Source: Azospirillum sp. TSH64 (GTDB lineage Bacteria; Pseudomonadota; Alphaproteobacteria; Azospirillales; Azospirillaceae). From it: a stretch of DNA of 64,000 bases. Where the stretch lies: assembly GCF_003116035.1 (NCBI RefSeq), contig NZ_LGQW01000015.1, positions 6,389,133 to 6,453,132 on the forward strand, in the 5' to 3' direction. The notes below the pieces were generated by a model, which ran no database searches, had not been told where the DNA came from, and worked only from the letters and a program-made list of their open reading frames with translations. Made by a program: the position numbers and the translations under genes. Numbering within the stretch: the stretch's first letter is position 1; each line of letters opens with the position of its first letter. Positions 60,421 through 64,000 of this stretch are shown one piece after another.

Positions 60421-61875
60421 GATTTCTGGCAAAATACAGGACTCGCCTGATGCCCCCCGCAGGGTCACTGTCACCTTCAGTCCCTTGCCCTCGGCCCCGG
60501 CATCCAGCCGGACCGACGCCTCCAGCCGGTCGGCGAGGGCGCGGACGATGGCAAGCCCCAGCCCGCTGCCGGTGCGCGGCGGCTCGCCCGGACGGTCCAG
60601 GCGGTAGAAGCGTTCGAACACCCGCCCGCGCTCCGCCTCCGGGATGCCGGGGCCGTCGTCCTCGACCTCCATCACCGGCCCCTCTCCGACCCGCACCGTC
60701 ACCGTGCCGCCCGGCCGGTTGTAGCGGATGGCGTTGTCCAGCAGGTTGCCCAGAAGCTCCCCCACCAGCACGGCGTTCCCGGCGACCCGCAGGGCGGTCC
60801 CGTCCTCCGGCCCTTCAAAGCGCACCTCGACATCCTGGGCCAGCGCCGCCGGCACCTGCTCGGCGGCAACCTCCATCGCCACCTGCATCAGGTCGGCGAC
60901 CTCGGGGGCGGCGGGAACCGCCGGTGCATCCTCGTCGGCGCGGGCCAGCGCCAGCAGCTGGACCAGCAGCCGCTCCAGCCGCTTCACCGCTCCGTCGACG
61001 TCGTCCAGCGCCGCGCGCCCCTCGGCGCTGTCGGTGCCGTAGCGGCGCAGCAGGGCCAGATGGGTGCGCAGCACCGCCAGCGGCGTGCGCAGCTGGTGCG
61101 AGGCGTCGGCTGTGAAGCGCCGCATCGTGCCGATGGACTGGTCCAGCCGGGCCAGCAGCCCGTTGATGGCGACCACCAGCGGCAGCACCTCCGCCGGCAC
61201 CACCGCCAGCGGCAGCGGCACCAATGCCATTCCCCCGCGCGCCGAGCGGGCATCGATCACCCGGCGCAGCCGCTTCAGCGGCGCCAGCCCGCGCCCGACC
61301 GCCCCCCACACCAGCATCCCGCTGCCGCCGACCAGCGCCACCTCCAGCAGGGTCAGCCACAGCAGCAGGTCGACCTCCAGCGTGCGCCGTCCCGCTGTCG
61401 TCTCCGCCACCTGGACCAGCACCGGCTGCGGCACGCCGTAGAGCCGCCGGACCTGTGCCGCCACCCGCACCGGATGGCCGTGATAGGAGGCATCGCGGAA
61501 CACCGTGACGTTGGTCGGCATCGCCTGGATGTCCGGCAGCGGCAGGTCGAGATAGCCGGTGATCACCCCGCCCTCATGGGCGACGTTGTAATAGATGTTG
61601 TCGCGGGCCTGGCTCTCCAGCATGCCGAAGGCGACCGCCGGCAGGTCGACCGTCACCTCGCCGTCATCGTCCCCCACCGCCAGCCGCTCGGCGATGGCCA
61701 GCGTCGAACCGGCGAGCAGCCGGTCATGGGTCGATTGCACGAAGCCATGGATCAGCGCCGACCCGCCGACGCCCAGCCCCACCGCCAGAGCACCCAGCGG
61801 CACCAGCAGCCGGGTCAGCAGCCGGCGGCGCAGGGATGGCACCCGCTCCGGCCGGCCCACCCGAATGGCCGCCAT
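60379..61875 (-). CDS. TctE-like sensor histidine kinase
   Basis: A 498-residue membrane kinase. Helix 1 is near 20-45 (LTRLLVPLGALAVGLGVGGS). The extracytoplasmic 2CSK_N-type domain is at about 46-165 (STLAIAERLAVGDDDGEVTV, GYLDLPLPDIQAM). Helix 2 is near 170-195, then HisKA (RFTADASHQLRTPLAVLRTH), HATPase (LLDNAIRYNRPGG, EDDGPGIPEAERGRVFERF, GSGLGLAIVRALADRL). The start sits in the regulator stop (TGATG). The last residues LSPPLSRKRGLR derive from the palindromic repeat. TctE senses tricarboxylates in other bacteria; the ligand here is not known. Confidence 0.9.
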   Translation of the reverse strand: MAAIRVGRPERVPSLRRRLLTRLLVPLGALAVGLGVGGSALIHGFVQSTHDRLLAGSTLAIAERLAVGDDDGEVTVDLPAVAFGMLESQARDNIYYNVAHEGGVITGYLDLPLPDIQAMPTNVTVFRDASYHGHPVRVAAQVRRLYGVPQPVLVQVAETTAGRRTLEVDLLLWLTLLEVALVGGSGMLVWGAVGRGLAPLKRLRRVIDARSARGGMALVPLPLAVVPAEVLPLVVAINGLLARLDQSIGTMRRFTADASHQLRTPLAVLRTHLALLRRYGTDSAEGRAALDDVDGAVKRLERLLVQLLALARADEDAPAVPAAPEVADLMQVAMEVAAEQVPAALAQDVEVRFEGPEDGTALRVAGNAVLVGELLGNLLDNAIRYNRPGGTVTVRVGEGPVMEVEDDGPGIPEAERGRVFERFYRLDRPGEPPRTGSGLGLAIVRALADRLEASVRLDAGAEGKGLKVTVTLRGASGESCILPEISLSPPLSRKRGLR

Positions 61876-62540
61876 CAGGGATTTTCCATCAGATAGCCCA
61901 GCCCGCGGATGGTGCGGATCTGCGGCCCGTCCGGCTCCAGCTTCTTGCGCAGCCGGGCGACATACAGCTCGATGGCGTTCGGCGCCACCGGCTCGTCGAA
62001 GCCGAACACCTCGCCGGCCAGCCGGTCCTTCGGCACCACCTTGCCGGCCCTGGTGATCAGCCCCTCCAGCACCGCCAGCTCGCGCTTGCGCAAATCCAGA
62101 GCCCGGCCGTTCAGCGTCACCGTCGCGGTGGAGCGGTCGTAGCGCAGGGCGCCGCAAACCAGCTCCGGCACCGGCGTGCCTTGGCCGCGGCGCACCAGGG
62201 CGCGCACCCGCGCCTCGAACTCCGCCGGGTCGAAGGGCTTCAGCAGGTAATCGTCGGCGCCCAGGTCCAGCCCCTTCACCCGGTCGGCCACCGCCTCCCG
62301 CGCGGTCAGGATCATCACCGGCACGGTGGAGCCGCGGCGGCGGATGCGGGTCAGCACCTCGAACCCCGACAGGTCGGGCAGGCCCAGGTCCAGCACCACC
62401 AGCCCATAGGGCTCCGCCCGCTCCAGCCGCACCGCGTCCTCTCCCGACGCGACATGGTCGACGGCATAGCCGGCCAGCTTCAGCCCGCCGGTCACCCCGC
62501 GCGCCAGCGCGGCATCGTCCTCCACGATCAGGATGCGCAA
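61875..62540 (-). CDS. OmpR-family response regulator (TctD-like)
   Basis: A 221-residue regulator. The receiver has MRILIVEDDAALARGVTGGL, LVVLDLGLPDLSG (Asp 51), MILTAR and YLLKPFDP. The winged helix is at 125-220 (LDLRKRELAVLEGLITRAGK, NAIELYVARLRKKLEPDGPQ, IRTIRGLGYLM). It overlaps the kinase gene by one base. It is divergent from an ABC binding-protein gene, with tandem 11-bp repeats in between, so it probably activates that gene. Confidence 0.93.
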   Translation of the reverse strand: MRILIVEDDAALARGVTGGLKLAGYAVDHVASGEDAVRLERAEPYGLVVLDLGLPDLSGFEVLTRIRRRGSTVPVMILTAREAVADRVKGLDLGADDYLLKPFDPAEFEARVRALVRRGQGTPVPELVCGALRYDRSTATVTLNGRALDLRKRELAVLEGLITRAGKVVPKDRLAGEVFGFDEPVAPNAIELYVARLRKKLEPDGPQIRTIRGLGYLMENP

Positions 62541-62611
62541 GGGTGCCGCCTATCATCCGAATGGGCTATCATCCGACCGCACCTGTTCAGTTCCACCAAC
62601 AATTTTCATCC

Positions 62612-62645
62612 GCGACAGATTGGCGACAGGTTGATTGCCTATAGT
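62612..62645 (+). promoter_or_regulatory. Tandem 11-bp regulator sites and -10 box of the binding-protein gene
   Basis: GCGACAGATTG (62612-62622) is followed at once by GCGACAGGTTG (62623-62633). Head-to-tail 11-bp sites are the usual target of OmpR/PhoB-type regulators. TATAGT (62640-62645) follows as a -10 box with no good -35, as expected for an activated promoter. The site lies between the TctD-like gene and the binding-protein gene. Confidence 0.65.
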
Positions 62646-62722
62646 CACGGCAAATCCGCTTGTAAGCCCAACCAACCCGGCCCGCAACGGCGCCGTGGAA
62701 ACCAACCGCAGGAGAGGAAGAG

Positions 62723-63826
62723 ATGCGCACCAAACTGGCCCTTCTGGTCGCGACAGCCCTGACCGTCGCCGTGCCCGCCTTCACCGCCGGCACCGCCCAG
62801 GCGCAGTCGGTTCCCGCCGGCTACGACCCCGCCTATGCCAAGATCATCGAGGCGGCGAACCAGGAAGGCGCGCTCAGCATCTATTCCGCCACCGACGCGG
62901 CCGCCGTGTCGGAACTCCTGAAAGGGTTCGAGGCGCTCTATCCCAAGGTCAAGCTGGAATACGCCGACCAGAACTCGACCGAGATGTACAACCGCTTCAT
63001 CAGCGAGGCGGCGGCCAACACCGGCACCACCGACCTGATGTGGTCGTCGGCGATGGACCTGCAGATGAAGCTGGTCAACGACGGCTACGCCCAGTCCTAC
63101 ACCTCGCCCGAATCGAAGAGCATCCCCGACTGGGCCAACTATAAGAACGAGGCCTTCGGCACCACCGCCGAGCCCATCGTCTTCGCCTACAACAAGCGCG
63201 TGGTGCCCGCCGCCGACGTGCCGAAGACCCACGCCGACCTCGCCAAGCTGCTTGCCGAGAAGCCGGATGCCTACAAGGGCAAGGTCACCTCCTACGATCC
63301 GGAGCGCAGCGGCGTCGGCTTCCTCTACATCACCCAGGACGTGCAGGCGAACAAGAGCACCTGGGATCTGGTGAAGGCGATGGGCCAGACCGGGGTGAAG
63401 CTCTACACCTCCTCGGGCGCGATGATCGAGCGCCTGACCTCGGGCGAGCACACCATCGGCTACAACATGATCGGCTCCTACGTCTACGAGCGCCAGCACA
63501 AGGACCCGGAGTCGCTCGGCATCGTGCTGCCGTCCGACTACACCATCGTGATGTCGCGCATCGCCTTCATCCCGAAGGGTGCCAAGCACCCGAACGCCGC
63601 CAAGCTGTTCCTCGACTATCTGCTGTCGAAGCAGGGCCAGCAGGCGATGCAGGCCCGCTACATGGGCTCGATCCGCACCGATCTGGCGAGCGCCAACCCG
63701 ACCGCCGGCATCCCGGAAAGCACGCTGCGCCCGATCCATGTCGGCCCGGAACTGCTGACCTACCTCGACCAGGTCAAGCGCCTGAAGTTCCTGAAGGACT
63801 GGCAGAAGGCCCTCCAGGGGAAGTGA
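62723..63826 (+). CDS. ABC transporter substrate-binding protein (iron(III)/FbpA-like group)
   Basis: A 367-residue secreted protein with a signal peptide (MRTKLALLVATALTVAVPAF, cut after AQA). The fold resembles FbpA/AfuA-like binding proteins (EGALSIYSATDAAAVSELLK, FEALYPKVKLEYADQNSTEM, NAAKLFLDYLLSKQGQQAMQ). GGAGAGGAAG precedes ATG 62723. The ligand could be iron, a tricarboxylate or another anion; the TctDE-like neighbours favour an organic acid, but the fold is not TctC. Permease and ATPase genes would lie beyond the window. Confidence 0.88.
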   Translation: MRTKLALLVATALTVAVPAFTAGTAQAQSVPAGYDPAYAKIIEAANQEGALSIYSATDAAAVSELLKGFEALYPKVKLEYADQNSTEMYNRFISEAAANTGTTDLMWSSAMDLQMKLVNDGYAQSYTSPESKSIPDWANYKNEAFGTTAEPIVFAYNKRVVPAADVPKTHADLAKLLAEKPDAYKGKVTSYDPERSGVGFLYITQDVQANKSTWDLVKAMGQTGVKLYTSSGAMIERLTSGEHTIGYNMIGSYVYERQHKDPESLGIVLPSDYTIVMSRIAFIPKGAKHPNAAKLFLDYLLSKQGQQAMQARYMGSIRTDLASANPTAGIPESTLRPIHVGPELLTYLDQVKRLKFLKDWQKALQGK

Positions 63827-63851
63827 TTTAGCACCTCTCTCTCCCTGCGCT

Positions 63852-63896
63852 TAGTCCCCTCTCCCCCCCGGGGAGAGGGTTAGGGTGAGGGGGATG
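63852..63896. repeat. GC-rich palindromic repeat, copy 5 (left arm)
   Basis: CCCCTCTCCCC/GGGGAGAGGG with the TTAGGGTGAGGGGGATG edge, 25 bases after the binding-protein stop. The expected inverted right arm would lie near 63950-64000, where the sequence turns into homopolymers. Confidence 0.8.
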
Positions 63897-63956
63897 CGTG
63901 GCGTGGCTCAGTTCGCCGGAAAACGCCCCGCGTCCCCCAAAATCCACCCCACGCCT

Positions 63957-64000
<44 letters not shown>

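Noticed and set aside
60379..62556. Single 725-residue regulator-kinase fusion
   Set aside because: The upstream part is an out-of-frame reading of the response regulator. The kinase starts at 61875 in the regulator stop.

Overview
The window is high-GC, densely packed DNA with very long antisense open frames. It looks like chromosome or chromid sequence from an alphaproteobacterium of the Azospirillum / Rhodospirillales group. That reading rests on the flagellar cluster (fliF-fliH-fliN-motA-flbD-flhA-flhF-flhG-fliK-like), an R. centenum Che3-like chemosensory cluster, the NAGGN osmolyte genes and the many sensor kinases. No search was run, so the genus is an inference.

Layout. 0-2.2 kb: LacI regulator with ABC binding protein and the start of a permease. 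2.3-3.1 kb: tRNA-Arg(CCG) with a detached copy of its anticodon arm, a hairpin and an AT-richer stretch with a small lipoprotein. 3.3-8.7 kb: MHYT/HD-GYP protein, pyruvate kinase, aldose epimerase, 2OG-Fe dioxygenase. 8.9-20.9 kb: a ten-gene minus-strand flagellar block with a candidate sigma-54 promoter before fliF and a sigma-54 activator (FlbD) inside it. 21.4-31.2 kb: XRE regulator, HD phosphohydrolase, LOV-like hybrid kinase, single-domain receiver, ExoD, CNNM/CBS protein, a TetR module with two matching operators, a DUF1636 protein and a GAF/HisKA_2 kinase.

31.6-36.0 kb is the most unusual locus. An NCS1 (purine/cytosine-type) permease is fused to a cysteine cluster, a histidine kinase and a receiver in one 1173-residue protein, and its stop overlaps the start of a receiver-LuxR regulator. 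36.8-47.1 kb: a Che3/Wsp-like set (CheW, CheR-TPR, CheW, MCP, CheA-REC, CheB, REC-REC, hybrid kinase) with mostly overlapping reading frames.

47.2-53.7 kb: genes for the osmoprotectant N-acetylglutaminylglutamine amide (M42 peptidase, synthetase, amidotransferase) followed by a cyclic-nucleotide-domain MscS channel, together an osmotic-stress block. 53.8-59.7 kb: a BLUF photoreceptor, an extensin-like protein, a GFA protein and a PaoABC-type molybdenum aldehyde oxidoreductase. 60-64 kb: a TctDE-like two-component pair divergent from an ABC binding protein, with tandem 11-bp repeats between them. A GC-rich palindromic repeat family recurs at five places and supplies the 3' end and stop of two kinase genes. 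The window ends in a C-run/G-run that looks artefactual.
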